Assembly: GCA_910589025.1 (NCBI GenBank)
Contig: CAJURM010000013.1
Span: 16,216-80,215, forward strand
DNA from: an uncultured Odoribacter sp.
Lineage (GTDB): Bacteria; Bacteroidota; Bacteroidia; Bacteroidales; Marinifilaceae
Direction of reading: 5' to 3'
DNA length: 64,000 nt
Shown here: positions 25,114 to 33,636 of the stretch, one piece after another
Position numbering within the stretch: position 1 is the stretch's first letter
Layout of the letters: every line of letters starts with the position of its first letter
Made by a program: the position numbers and the translations under genes
The notes under the pieces: model-generated
Told to the model about the DNA's origin: nothing
Database searches by the model: none
Seen by the model: the letters and a program-made list of their open reading frames with translations, nothing else

Positions 25114-28101
25114 TTATTTTTTCTCTGCTTTCTTTTTGCCGAAGCGTTGTCTCAGGTCATAAGAGATCGGAGTAGCAACGAACAAAGAAGAATAGGTTCC
25201 GACGATGATACCGATTAACAAGGCGAATACAAAGCCTTTGATAGAAGTCCCACCAAAGATAAAGATGGCTAACAATACGACGATGGTTGACAACGAAGTA
25301 CTGAATGTACGGCGTAAAGTTGAATTCAACGCTTCGTCTGTTACTTCCATGTCGTTCCGTTTCGGATAAAGGGCATGGTATTCACGAATGCGGTCAAAAA
25401 CAACCACGGTATCGTTGATAGAATAACCTACTACCGTCAGGATTGCAGCGATAAAGGCCTGGTCGATTTCCAACGAGAAGGGCAGGATGCCGGAGAGAAT
25501 AGAGAAAGCCCCCATGACGATAATTACGTTGTGGGTTAGACCTGCTACGGCACCGGCACCATATTGCCAGTTAGAGAAACGTACCATAATGTAAAGGAAA
25601 ATACCAATCAGTGCGAAGAGTACAGACCAGAAAGCTGCCCGGGTAATATCTTCCGCTACAGCGGGACCTACTTTTTCAGACCTCTGGCGGTTTACTTCCA
25701 GAAATTGTTCGCGAGAGGTGTTTTCCGGCAAGTAAGATTTCAATCCCTCGTACAATAAAGTTTCCACTTCATCGTCTACTTCAAGTCCTTCTTCATCGAT
25801 TTTGTATTTAGTCGTAATTCTTACCTGGTTTTCACCTCCGAAAGTTTTTACTTCCGGAGAGCTACCGTATACCTTTGCAAGGTTGGCAGCTACTTCTTCT
25901 ACCTGAACGGGCTGGTCGAACACCACGGTGTAAGTTCTACCACCCACAAAGTCGATACCTTTGTCCAGACCTTTCGTGAAAAGGAAGACAAGCGATACAA
26001 TGATAGCAATACTTGAAATCGTATAAGAAATAGTCCGTTTTTTCAAGAAAGGAAAACGCGCATTTCTCAACCAGTTTGCAGTCAGATTCGTCGTGAAAGG
26101 TACATTGTCGTTTTTAGAAGCGGCACGTTCCAGAATCAGACGGCTGATAAAAATTGCGCAGAACAGAGAAGAGAAAATACCGATAATCAACGTCGTTGCA
26201 AAACCTTTAATCGGGCCTTCACCGAAATAGTAAAGAATAAAACCGGTCAACAAGGTCGTAACATTACCGTCGATGATAGCGGAATAGGCGGCATTGTATC
26301 CGTCTTTAATCGCTAATTTCAGCCCTTTGCCTGCCCGGCGTTCTTCTTCAATACGCTCATAAATCAATACATTGGCATCCACTGACATACCCATGGTCAA
26401 CACGATACCGGCAATACCCGGCAAAGTCAGCACTGCGCCAATAGAGGCCAGGATACCAAACAGGAAAAACAAGTTAGCCAATAAGGCAATGTCTGCTGCT
26501 AATCCGGCACCTTTACTATAGAAGAATAACATATATACCAATACTAAAGTAAAGGCAATAATGAATGACCACATACCGGTCTGAATGGATTCTTGTCCCA
26601 AAGACGGTCCTACAATTTCATCGGCAATGATACGGGCGGGAGCAGGCAATTTACCTGATTTCAGAATATTGGCTAAGTCTTCAGCTTCTTTTACGTCAAA
26701 GCTACCGGTAATCTGAGAGCTACCGCCTTTGATTTCACCGTTTACATTCGGAGAAGAAACCACATAGCCGTCCAATACAATTGCAATACAACGGTTTACA
26801 TTGTCTTTAGTCAAACGGGCCCAAATTTTGGCACCTTCACCGTTCATATTCATGGATACTATCGGGTGTCCGTTATTTTGACTGTCGAAAGATTTACGGG
26901 CATCCACAATCACACCTCCGTCCAGTGGAGCTTTCCCGTCGCGGGTAGTGATTTTTATAGCGTGTAATCCGACGATATCTCCTGTCGGTTTCATATCCCA
27001 TACTAAGCGGGAATTTCTAGGAATTAAAGCTTTTACCTGGGGTAAAGCCAGAAGTTTATTCACAGCACTGGTGTCTTTCAAACGCGCATAGCCTACGATC
27101 GAACCGGGTCTTAAGCTACCGTCTTGTCCGATTGCAGGTGTTAACACAGAGAATAGCGGATTTTGTTTCCGGAATTCTTCTTCGTTGTTTAAAGCGTTCA
27201 AAGAATCTTTTGAAGCAGCTTCTCGAATCAGTTCGTTATCTTCCTCTGAATTGGCTTTGTCGGAGGTTGGTGCAACGGTTGTTTCTTTTTCGTCCAATTC
27301 CAATACATCTTTGGAGCGTTCAATTTCCCTGACCTTTTCATTGATAGTAGCCAGATGCGGATAGTATTCAGAATTGTCGAATGTCTCAAAAAATTCCAAT
27401 GCAGCCGTTCCCTGCAACAATTTTCTTACACGCTGAGCGTCTTTGATACCCGGCAGTTCGATATTGATACGACCGGAAATATCAGCCTTGCGGATATTGG
27501 GCTGGGCAACACCGAAACGGTCAATACGGGTACGTAAAATATTGAACGTATTGTCGATAGCTGCATCGGCTTCTTGACGGATAACGTCCAATACTTCTTT
27601 ATTACTGGCTCCGATTTTGATTTTTTCTTTCATCTCTACAGTACCGAAGATATCAGGAGATGCCAGTTGTGCGTTGGGAGCAATTTTTTCAAAGGCTTCG
27701 CCGAAAAGAGTTACAAAGTCTTTCGGGCTTTTGGTACGCATTTGTATTGCCTCATTCAAAGCTTGGTTAAATGCAGGATCAGCACTGTTGTTGGCTAAAT
27801 TTCTGACTACGTCTACAACATCCACTTCCATCGTAACATTCATACCGCCGCGTAAGTCAAGTCCTAACGGTAATTCCAACTCTTTACATTCTTTGTAAGT
27901 GAATTTAGTAAGCCCAAGGAAATTATACACGTCCTTGTTGGCAATGGAATCCAGATATGCTCTTTCTTTTACGGGATCGCCGTTGGCAAATTCCCGCGCC
28001 GCTTTCTCCACTTGGGATGTTTTGAAAGTGAAAAACAACTGGTAAGCACTTACTAAAGCCAAAGCTATCGTAAGTAATGTAATTGCTCCTTTGTTTCGCA
28101 T
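25114..28101 (-). CDS. secDF: Protein translocase SecD-SecF fusion
   Basis: A 995-residue fusion of SecD and SecF, the proton-driven membrane complex that helps SecYEG export proteins. The SecD half has the N-terminal membrane anchor, the DLRGGMNVTMEVD motif, a large periplasmic P1 domain (about 60-500) and six TM helices. The SecF half (about 690-995) begins after a basic loop with VDFVGGRTYTVVF and has its own six TM helices, including DTVVVFDRIRE. A P1 insertion rich in E, D and N (about 265-320) is longer than in E. coli SecD. Fused SecDF is normal in Bacteroidetes. Confidence 0.96.
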   Translation of the reverse strand: MRNKGAITLLTIALALVSAYQLFFTFKTSQVEKAAREFANGDPVKERAYLDSIANKDVYNFLGLTKFTYKECKELELPLGLDLRGGMNVTMEVDVVDVVRNLANNSADPAFNQALNEAIQMRTKSPKDFVTLFGEAFEKIAPNAQLASPDIFGTVEMKEKIKIGASNKEVLDVIRQEADAAIDNTFNILRTRIDRFGVAQPNIRKADISGRINIELPGIKDAQRVRKLLQGTAALEFFETFDNSEYYPHLATINEKVREIERSKDVLELDEKETTVAPTSDKANSEEDNELIREAASKDSLNALNNEEEFRKQNPLFSVLTPAIGQDGSLRPGSIVGYARLKDTSAVNKLLALPQVKALIPRNSRLVWDMKPTGDIVGLHAIKITTRDGKAPLDGGVIVDARKSFDSQNNGHPIVSMNMNGEGAKIWARLTKDNVNRCIAIVLDGYVVSSPNVNGEIKGGSSQITGSFDVKEAEDLANILKSGKLPAPARIIADEIVGPSLGQESIQTGMWSFIIAFTLVLVYMLFFYSKGAGLAADIALLANLFFLFGILASIGAVLTLPGIAGIVLTMGMSVDANVLIYERIEEERRAGKGLKLAIKDGYNAAYSAIIDGNVTTLLTGFILYYFGEGPIKGFATTLIIGIFSSLFCAIFISRLILERAASKNDNVPFTTNLTANWLRNARFPFLKKRTISYTISSIAIIVSLVFLFTKGLDKGIDFVGGRTYTVVFDQPVQVEEVAANLAKVYGSSPEVKTFGGENQVRITTKYKIDEEGLEVDDEVETLLYEGLKSYLPENTSREQFLEVNRQRSEKVGPAVAEDITRAAFWSVLFALIGIFLYIMVRFSNWQYGAGAVAGLTHNVIIVMGAFSILSGILPFSLEIDQAFIAAILTVVGYSINDTVVVFDRIREYHALYPKRNDMEVTDEALNSTLRRTFSTSLSTIVVLLAIFIFGGTSIKGFVFALLIGIIVGTYSSLFVATPISYDLRQRFGKKKAEKK

Positions 28102-28162
28102 TTTGTTAAATTGTTTTTTGGGTATTATTCAGATTTATTTCTTTCTCAAAGATTTTAATGCG

Positions 28163-28170
28163 CAAAAGTA
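28163..28170 (-). promoter_or_regulatory. Likely -7 promoter element of secDF
   Basis: Minus-strand TACTTTTG within TATACTTTTGCG matches TAnnTTTG and resembles the second rRNA promoter at 63774-63781. It lies 61 bases before the ATG; no good -33 TTTG is seen. Confidence 0.48.
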
Positions 28171-28263
28171 TAATATTTTTTTTGAATTTCCACAGGAGTT
28201 GAGTGGAAAGTTTGTTGGCGGTAGGATAGGAATGTGCCGGAAAATGAGAATACAGGGGTGTAA

Positions 28264-28294
28264 TAAAAAAAGACCATCCGCTTCCGGATGGTCT
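28264..28294 (-). terminator. Rho-independent terminator of mdh
   Basis: A 9-bp perfect stem (minus strand GACCATCCG / CGGATGGTC, loop GAAG) is followed on the minus strand by seven T. It lies 25 bases after the mdh stop. Confidence 0.92.
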
Positions 28295-28318
28295 CGTACA
28301 GATTATTCGTTTACAGGA

Positions 28319-29254
28319 TTAAAACATTTTCATGTTATCCAGTACGTTCATAACGCTTTTTACAGCTTCTGCCGATTTGTTCAGCAGTTCTTTTTCGTCA
28401 GCATTTAGCGAAACTTCCACAATTTTTTCGATACCGTTTTTGCCCAAAACAACAGGTACACCCAGGTAGATGTTTTTCAAACCATATTCTCCGTTCAGCA
28501 TAGCGCAAACCGGGAATACTCTTCTGGAATTGCAGATAATGGCTTCTACCATCTGGGCAGCAGCAGCTCCCGGAGCATACCATGCCGACGTACCCATCAG
28601 TTTTACCAACTCTCCGCCGCCTACTTTTGTTCTTTCAATGATAGCATTCAGTTTTTCACTGTCGATTAATTCGGTCACAGGAATACCGGCCACCGTAGTG
28701 TATCTGGGAAGCGGAACCATTGTGTCTCCGTGTCCGCCTAACAGCAGAGCCTGGATGTCTTTCGGAGAAATATTCAGGGCTTCGGCCAGGAAAGCTTTGT
28801 AACGGGCTGTATCCAGGATGCCTGCCATACCGAACACTTTGGAAGAATCCACTTTAGCTGCCAGGAAAGCACAATAACACATCACATCCAAAGGATTAGA
28901 TACAATGATAATCTTGGCATTCGGAGAGTGCTTGATAATGTTTTCTGTAACGGATTTTACAATACCGGCATTGGTGGAAATTAAATCGTCACGGCTCATG
29001 CCTGGTTTGCGGGGAAGGCCGGAAGTAATGACAACCACTTCAGAGTCAGCTGTAGCGCTATAATCATTCGTTACGCCTTTGATACGGGTGTCATACATAT
29101 TAATCGGGGCAGTTTGCCACATGTCCAGGGATTTTCCTTCAGAAACACCTTCTTTGATATCCAGAAGAACCACTTCATTTACAATGTCTTTCTGAGCAAT
29201 GCAGTTGGCACATGTTGCACCAACGTTACCGGCTCCTACAACTGTTACTTTCAT
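28319..29254 (-). CDS. mdh: Malate dehydrogenase (LDH-like)
   Basis: A 311-residue NAD-dependent malate dehydrogenase of the lactate-dehydrogenase-like type. The Rossmann motif VVGAGNVGATCAN opens the protein. ITSGLPRKPGMSRDDL holds the substrate-loop arginines and GGHGDTMVPLPRYTTV the catalytic His. In anaerobic Bacteroidales this enzyme reduces oxaloacetate on the way to fumarate, succinate and propionate. It is a single-gene unit with its own promoter and terminator. Confidence 0.96.
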   Translation of the reverse strand: MKVTVVGAGNVGATCANCIAQKDIVNEVVLLDIKEGVSEGKSLDMWQTAPINMYDTRIKGVTNDYSATADSEVVVITSGLPRKPGMSRDDLISTNAGIVKSVTENIIKHSPNAKIIIVSNPLDVMCYCAFLAAKVDSSKVFGMAGILDTARYKAFLAEALNISPKDIQALLLGGHGDTMVPLPRYTTVAGIPVTELIDSEKLNAIIERTKVGGGELVKLMGTSAWYAPGAAAAQMVEAIICNSRRVFPVCAMLNGEYGLKNIYLGVPVVLGKNGIEKIVEVSLNADEKELLNKSAEAVKSVMNVLDNMKMF

Positions 29255-29324
29255 TTCTTTATCTTTTGGGTTATTAATTTATAGAGTTTTCAATTTGATT
29301 GTTTTAAATCTGTTTTCTGCAGGT

Positions 29325-29356
29325 CAAATTTAATCCTTTTTTTTATTTTGCCCAAA
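29325..29356 (-). promoter_or_regulatory. Promoter of mdh
   Basis: Minus strand TTTG, exactly 20 bases, then TAAATTTG: a full match to the Bacteroidetes sigma-ABfr consensus. The predicted leader is about 65 bases. Confidence 0.7.
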
Positions 29357-29405
29357 ATTAGAGAATTTTTTCTTTAATATTTCCCGGTAAAGTTTATATC
29401 TACTT

Positions 29406-30761
29406 TTAAGATTGTGATTTGTGGAGGAGTTTCTTCTGAAAAAGAGAATACCACAAGGGAATAATTGTGCCTTTCAAAATGCTGGAAATAGTGATGCTCC
29501 ACCAGATGCCGGTGAGTCCCAGAGTCGGGAAAGAGCAGAGGTAATAAGCAAAAGGTATGCGGGCACCGGTTAGGAGAATGCCTATTAGTGCCGGAGGGGT
29601 TGTGTGTCCGCATCCGTTAAACGCTCCGGCAGTTACCAGTTCAGTGACCATAAATACTTGGGAAAGGGCCAGGATTTTGAGATAAATACCTCCGGCTTCG
29701 ATAGCCTCTGCCTCTTGAACAAAGAGGCTGAAAATTTCCCGGTTGAATATGAAGAAAAGGACTCCTGCTGAGAGACCGATAGAACCGGCGACATACATTG
29801 TCAGCCGGTATCCTTTCTGTATGCGCTTGTATTTCCTGGCACCGTAATTTTGTCCGACAAAAGAAGCCAAAGCCGTGGAAAATCCGGTGGCAGTCATCCA
29901 GGAAATGGCTTCAATCTGGGAACCGATACTTTGTGCTGCTACACCGACAGCTCCCCAGCGGGCAGCTAACGTGGCTAATGTGAGTGAAAACATAGAAAAC
30001 AGGCCGCTTTCTAAACTGACCGGGAGCCCGAGAAGCAGAATCCGCAGGGATAGTTTTTTTTGAAGTGCACTAAAAAAATGCATCTTGCCTAACGGGAAGC
30101 CGGAAGAGAAAATTTTTTGTATAAATAATAAATATACAATTAATTGTGAGAGGAGAGTGGCTATTGCTGCTCCTGCCGTACCAAGCCCTTTGTATTCCCC
30201 TGTTCCGTATATCAGCAGCGGGTCCAGAATGATATTGGCGATGAGGCCTGTGGCAATAGTGCGGAAAGGGGTTTTGCTGTTCCCTTGGCCGTTGTAGATT
30301 CCGCAAAACGTGTTATTTCCTAATTGAAAAATGAATCCCGGGGCAATGATGCGGAGATATTGTATGCTTTGGGTGGCAATAGACTCTTCAAAGTGAAAAA
30401 AGCGGATAAGGATGGGGGCCGATGTAAAGATGAATATGGCATATCCGATGCCCAGCAGCAGGGATAATGCAATGGCTTGGTTTGCATATTTGGCGGCCCG
30501 CGAAACGTCCTGTGCGCCGATGGCTTGGGAGATAGTAATTTCTGAGCCTGTTTTGGTGAGAAATGAAAGTGCATTGCACAACCATGTGAAAAAGGCTGCT
30601 GCACCGACGGCAGCTACGGCATCGCTGCTCAGATGACCCAGCCATAACATATCCGTCATGCTGTATGCCATTTGAATGAAAGAGGCGGAAATCAGCGGCA
30701 TAGCCATTGTCCATAATGCCTGCATGATACTGCCTTGTGTCAGGTCCGTGATTTTTTTCAT
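29406..30761 (-). CDS. MATE family efflux transporter
   Basis: A 451-residue inner-membrane protein with about twelve hydrophobic helices in two similar halves. The first half has MAMPLISASFIQMAYSMTDM and the second GLPVSLESGLFSMFS, both with the family's G-x-P pattern. MATE proteins export cationic drugs or metabolites in exchange for H+ or Na+. The substrate cannot be inferred, and no regulator is adjacent. It is divergent from ddl and stands alone; I see no terminator between it and the mdh promoter. Confidence 0.92.
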   Translation of the reverse strand: MKKITDLTQGSIMQALWTMAMPLISASFIQMAYSMTDMLWLGHLSSDAVAAVGAAAFFTWLCNALSFLTKTGSEITISQAIGAQDVSRAAKYANQAIALSLLLGIGYAIFIFTSAPILIRFFHFEESIATQSIQYLRIIAPGFIFQLGNNTFCGIYNGQGNSKTPFRTIATGLIANIILDPLLIYGTGEYKGLGTAGAAIATLLSQLIVYLLFIQKIFSSGFPLGKMHFFSALQKKLSLRILLLGLPVSLESGLFSMFSLTLATLAARWGAVGVAAQSIGSQIEAISWMTATGFSTALASFVGQNYGARKYKRIQKGYRLTMYVAGSIGLSAGVLFFIFNREIFSLFVQEAEAIEAGGIYLKILALSQVFMVTELVTAGAFNGCGHTTPPALIGILLTGARIPFAYYLCSFPTLGLTGIWWSITISSILKGTIIPLWYSLFQKKLLHKSQS

Positions 30762-30830
30762 TATTGTCGGTTTGTGCGGTAAAAGTACTATTTTTTGCTA
30801 TATCTGTGTTGGTTGAAATGGCAATTTCTG

Positions 30831-30838
30831 TACCTTTG
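30831..30838 (+). promoter_or_regulatory. Likely -7 promoter element of ddl
   Basis: TACCTTTG matches TAnnTTTG and lies 51 bases before the ddl ATG. It argues against the long upstream GTG start, which would precede the promoter. Confidence 0.45.
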
Positions 30839-30889
30839 TGTGCCCTGGAGAACAGGGGATTTAAACGGTTAATTTTAATTTGCACAAGC

Positions 30890-31864
30890 ATGAAAAAAAA
30901 TGTGGTTGTTATAGCAGGCGGTAACTCTTCTGAATACGGGATCTCCATTCAGTCCGGGAATCATATATTTTCGGAAGTGGATGAAGAGCGTTATAATAAA
31001 TATCTGATGGTATTGAAAGGCCGGGAGTGGAATGTGGAATGGAACGGGAAGCAGTATCCGGTGGATAAGAATGATTTTTCGTTCAGCCGGAATGGGGAGA
31101 AGGTATGTTTTGATTTTGCCTATATCACGATTCATGGCAATCCGGGAGAAAACGGGATGCTGCAAGGATATCTGGATATGATGGGGATACCTTATTCGAC
31201 GTGTAGCGTACTTGGTGAAGCTTTGACATTTGACAAATATACTTGTACAAACTATTTGCAGGGATTTGGCATAGAGACTACTCATCCGGTAATGTTGCTG
31301 CGGGGCAAAGAATATGATCGCGAGGCAATATTGAAGGCGGTAGGGTTGCCCTGTTTTGTCAAACCGAATGCTGAAGGTTCCAGTTTCGGAGTGTCTAAAG
31401 TGAAAACCAAGGAAGATTTTGACGCCGCATTGGACATGGCTTTTGAAAAATGCCGCGAAGTGCTGGTGGAGACTTTCATTGACGGAACGGAGTTTACTTG
31501 TGGATTGTATAAAGCAGGGGATAAAAAAGTGGTATTCCCGGTAGCTGAGGTTGTGTCGAAAAAGGAATTTTTTGATTATGAAGCCAAATATGATGCTACC
31601 ATGTCGGATGAGATTATTCCCGGTCGCTTTTCTGATGAGATTACAGAGAAAATACAGAATATGGCATCGGAAGTATATGACATTCTTCGGTGTGAGGGGA
31701 TCATTCGGATGGACGGATTTGTACAGGGAGAAAAGGTGATTATGTTGGAAGTAAATACCACTCCCGGTATGACGGCCAATAGTTTTGTGCCGAAAATGCT
31801 GAAAGTGATGGGAATCACCCTTCGGAGCGTTTTGACTGAAATTATTGAAAACAAGCTCGGATAA
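30890..31864 (+). CDS. ddl: D-alanine--D-alanine ligase
   Basis: A 324-residue ATP-grasp ligase making D-Ala-D-Ala for peptidoglycan. Motifs include VIAGGNSSEYGISIQSG, FITIHG-like YITIHGNPGENGMLQGYLD, PCFVKPNAEGSSFGVSKV (ATP-grasp lysine) and the C-terminal MLEVNTTPGMTANSFVPKM with the Mg ligands. The start was set at the ATG giving MKKNVVVIAGG; the frame is open for 42 codons upstream but includes the promoter. A bidirectional terminator follows, shared with the facing tRNA-Arg gene. Confidence 0.95.
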   Translation: MKKNVVVIAGGNSSEYGISIQSGNHIFSEVDEERYNKYLMVLKGREWNVEWNGKQYPVDKNDFSFSRNGEKVCFDFAYITIHGNPGENGMLQGYLDMMGIPYSTCSVLGEALTFDKYTCTNYLQGFGIETTHPVMLLRGKEYDREAILKAVGLPCFVKPNAEGSSFGVSKVKTKEDFDAALDMAFEKCREVLVETFIDGTEFTCGLYKAGDKKVVFPVAEVVSKKEFFDYEAKYDATMSDEIIPGRFSDEITEKIQNMASEVYDILRCEGIIRMDGFVQGEKVIMLEVNTTPGMTANSFVPKMLKVMGITLRSVLTEIIENKLG

Positions 31865-31887
31865 TTTAAAAACGAGCCTGAAAAGAA

Positions 31888-31918
31888 AAAACCTGTAAGT
31901 TATCTTACAGGTTTTTTT
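31888..31918 (+). terminator. Bidirectional terminator between ddl and tRNA-Arg
   Basis: An 11-bp stem (AAACCTGTAAG / CTTACAGGTTT) with loop TTAT has A-runs before it and T-runs after it. It ends ddl on the plus strand and tRNA-Arg on the minus strand. Confidence 0.92.
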
Positions 31919-31925
31919 GCTTTCG

Positions 31926-31998
31926 TGAACTCGGCGGGAGTCGAACCCACAACCTCTTGGGCCGTAACCAAGTGCTCTATCCATTAAGCTACGAGTCC
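31926..31998 (-). tRNA. tRNA-Arg (anticodon ACG)
   Basis: A 73-base minus-strand cloverleaf. The acceptor stem pairs GGACTCG with CGAGTTC, the D-arm is GCTTAATGGATAGAGC, and the anticodon stem CTTGG/CCAAG encloses loop TTACGGC, giving anticodon ACG. The T-arm has GGTTCGACTCC. The discriminator base is A and CCA is not encoded. The ACG anticodon implies A34-to-inosine editing to read CGU, CGC and CGA. Confidence 0.96.
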
Positions 31999-32017
31999 GT
32001 ACTTCTCTAAAGCGGTG

Positions 32018-32049
32018 CAAATATATATACATTATTTCGATCGTGCAAA
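32018..32049 (-). promoter_or_regulatory. Promoter of tRNA-Arg
   Basis: Minus strand TTTG, exactly 20 bases, then TATATTTG, a perfect consensus match 20 bases before the tRNA 5' end. It is one of the best promoter matches in the window. Confidence 0.75.
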
Positions 32050-32169
32050 TGTTTTTCCTGTTTTTTTAGATATTTCGGAAAGAAAAATAAGAGCTCTTTT
32101 GTAAGATAGTTGATTACAATTACTTATATAGAAGTGGGAAATTAATTTTAAGTTAATGAGATTAATTGT

Positions 32170-32177
32170 TATTTTTG
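32170..32177 (+). promoter_or_regulatory. Likely -7 promoter element of the DUF6913-dapA pair
   Basis: TATTTTTG matches TAnnTTTG, with TTTT (one mismatch from TTTG) 20 bases upstream. It lies 54 bases before the DUF6913 ATG. Confidence 0.48.
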
Positions 32178-32231
32178 TCAGAAACAAAATAATACAGCAA
32201 GGAGACCTGTTGGGAATTTACAGAATAATTT

Positions 32232-32753
32232 ATGAAACAGATCATACATAAGATTTTTCACCGGATGAAACAGGATTCGCTGGCTAAAAAGACAGCGGGG
32301 AAGAGAAGAACAAAACAGTATCCGGACTTGCATGCGATAAAAAGTTGTTTGGTTGTTTGGTGTGCTAACGACAGGCAGGAGGAATACCTGAAACATCTTA
32401 AAAAGAAATTACCGCAGGTGAAACTGGATAAGATTTGCTTTTTGCCTGAAGGCTCTCCGGCTCCTTCGTTCAGGGATGTCGTCTGTGTAAAAGAGGAAGA
32501 ACTCGGATTCGGTGGAAAGATTTTGAATGAAGAACTGCTGGCTTTGTTGGACAAAGAGTGCGATTTGTTGGTGGATTTATCAGAGGAATCGAACGTTATG
32601 ATTGATTACATCCTGGGAAATTCGCAGGCCAAATGTAAAGCGGGGATGAAAAAGGAGAATTTTGATGCTGACCTGATGATTGATGGCGTAACAGGTGTTT
32701 CTGAATTAATTGATAAATTATTTGAAGTATTGGCCAAGTTAAAGAAATATTGA
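32232..32753 (+). CDS. DUF6913-like hypothetical protein
   Basis: A 173-residue soluble protein without signal or membrane segment. A basic N-terminus (MKQIIHKIFHRMKQDSLAKK) precedes an alpha/beta region (SCLVVWCANDRQEEYLKHLKK, KLDKICFLPEG, CDLLVDLSEESN). I recall proteins of this kind, named DUF6913, beside dapA in Bacteroidetes, but that is memory and no catalytic motif is visible. The stop is one base before the dapA ATG, so translation is probably coupled. A link to lysine or peptidoglycan metabolism is guilt by association only. Confidence 0.75.
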   Translation: MKQIIHKIFHRMKQDSLAKKTAGKRRTKQYPDLHAIKSCLVVWCANDRQEEYLKHLKKKLPQVKLDKICFLPEGSPAPSFRDVVCVKEEELGFGGKILNEELLALLDKECDLLVDLSEESNVMIDYILGNSQAKCKAGMKKENFDADLMIDGVTGVSELIDKLFEVLAKLKKY

Positions 32754-32754
32754 C

Positions 32755-33636
32755 ATGAATTTATTTGCAGGTACGGGAGTGGCTTTGGTTACTCCGTTTG
32801 ATAAAGACTTCGGAATTGATGAAGCCTCTTTGCGGAAACTGATCGAATATGTTATTGCCGGCGATGCGGATTATTTGGTGGCATTGGGAACTACTTCGGA
32901 AGCAGCGACCTTGTCGGAAGCGGAGCGGTATCAGGTGATGGAGGTTATTCTGGAGCAGAACCAGGGACGTTTGCCGGTGATGGTGGGGATAGGCGGAAAC
33001 AATACGCGGGAGGTGGCGGAGAATATAAAGCGTTTTCCCTATTTAAAATCCTGCAAAGCTATTCTGAGTGTCACCCCTTATTACAACAAACCTTCCCAGG
33101 AAGGCATGTTCCGCCATTTCAAGGCATTGAGTGAGGAGTCACCCTTGCCCTTCTTCTTATATAATGTGCCCGGACGCACGGGCGTGAATCTTTCAGCTGA
33201 GACTGTTGTGCGCTTGTCTCACGAATGTCCCAATATCAGCGGGATAAAAGAAGCGGGGGGGAACTTCCAGCAAGTTTCGGAAATATTGAAGTCCATGCGG
33301 TCCGATTTTATGGTCGTTTCTGGTGATGACGGGCTGACATTGCCTTTGATCTCAATTGGCGTGAAAGGTGTGATTTCCGTATTGGCCAATGCATTTCCAG
33401 CCGAATTTTCTAAAATGGTTCGTTTGGCTTCTGCCGGAAAATACACGGAGGCTGCACGCATACATTTGAAATGTACCGGTCTGTATAAAGCTCTGTTTGC
33501 AGAAGGTAATCCTGCCGGCGTGAAAGCTGCTTTACACCTCAAGGGAATGATAGCTAACAACCTGCTGCGTTTGCCCTTAGCTCCTGTGAGTGAGCGGCTT
33601 TACAGTGAATTAAAAGAGCTGTGTCATTCGATGTAA
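32755..33636 (+). CDS. dapA: 4-hydroxy-tetrahydrodipicolinate synthase
   Basis: A 293-residue TIM-barrel aldolase that condenses pyruvate with aspartate semialdehyde, the first step of the diaminopimelate/lysine branch. Motifs seen are GTGVALVTPF, ALGTTSEAATLS, VTPYYNKPSQEGMFRHF with the catalytic Tyr, and SGIKEAGGNF with the Schiff-base Lys. Its last 13 bases overlap the 3' end of the facing gldG-like gene. lysA and the aspartokinase of the same pathway lie 10-13 kb away on the other strand. Confidence 0.95.
   Translation: MNLFAGTGVALVTPFDKDFGIDEASLRKLIEYVIAGDADYLVALGTTSEAATLSEAERYQVMEVILEQNQGRLPVMVGIGGNNTREVAENIKRFPYLKSCKAILSVTPYYNKPSQEGMFRHFKALSEESPLPFFLYNVPGRTGVNLSAETVVRLSHECPNISGIKEAGGNFQQVSEILKSMRSDFMVVSGDDGLTLPLISIGVKGVISVLANAFPAEFSKMVRLASAGKYTEAARIHLKCTGLYKALFAEGNPAGVKAALHLKGMIANNLLRLPLAPVSERLYSELKELCHSM

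Noticed and set aside
30764..30889. Upstream GTG start for ddl
   Set aside because: It precedes the TACCTTTG promoter element and would put 42 unrelated residues before the first strand of the ligase.
30875..32032. Minus-strand open frame of about 385 codons opposite ddl and across tRNA-Arg
   Set aside because: It runs through a tRNA gene and a terminator and is antisense to a clear ddl.
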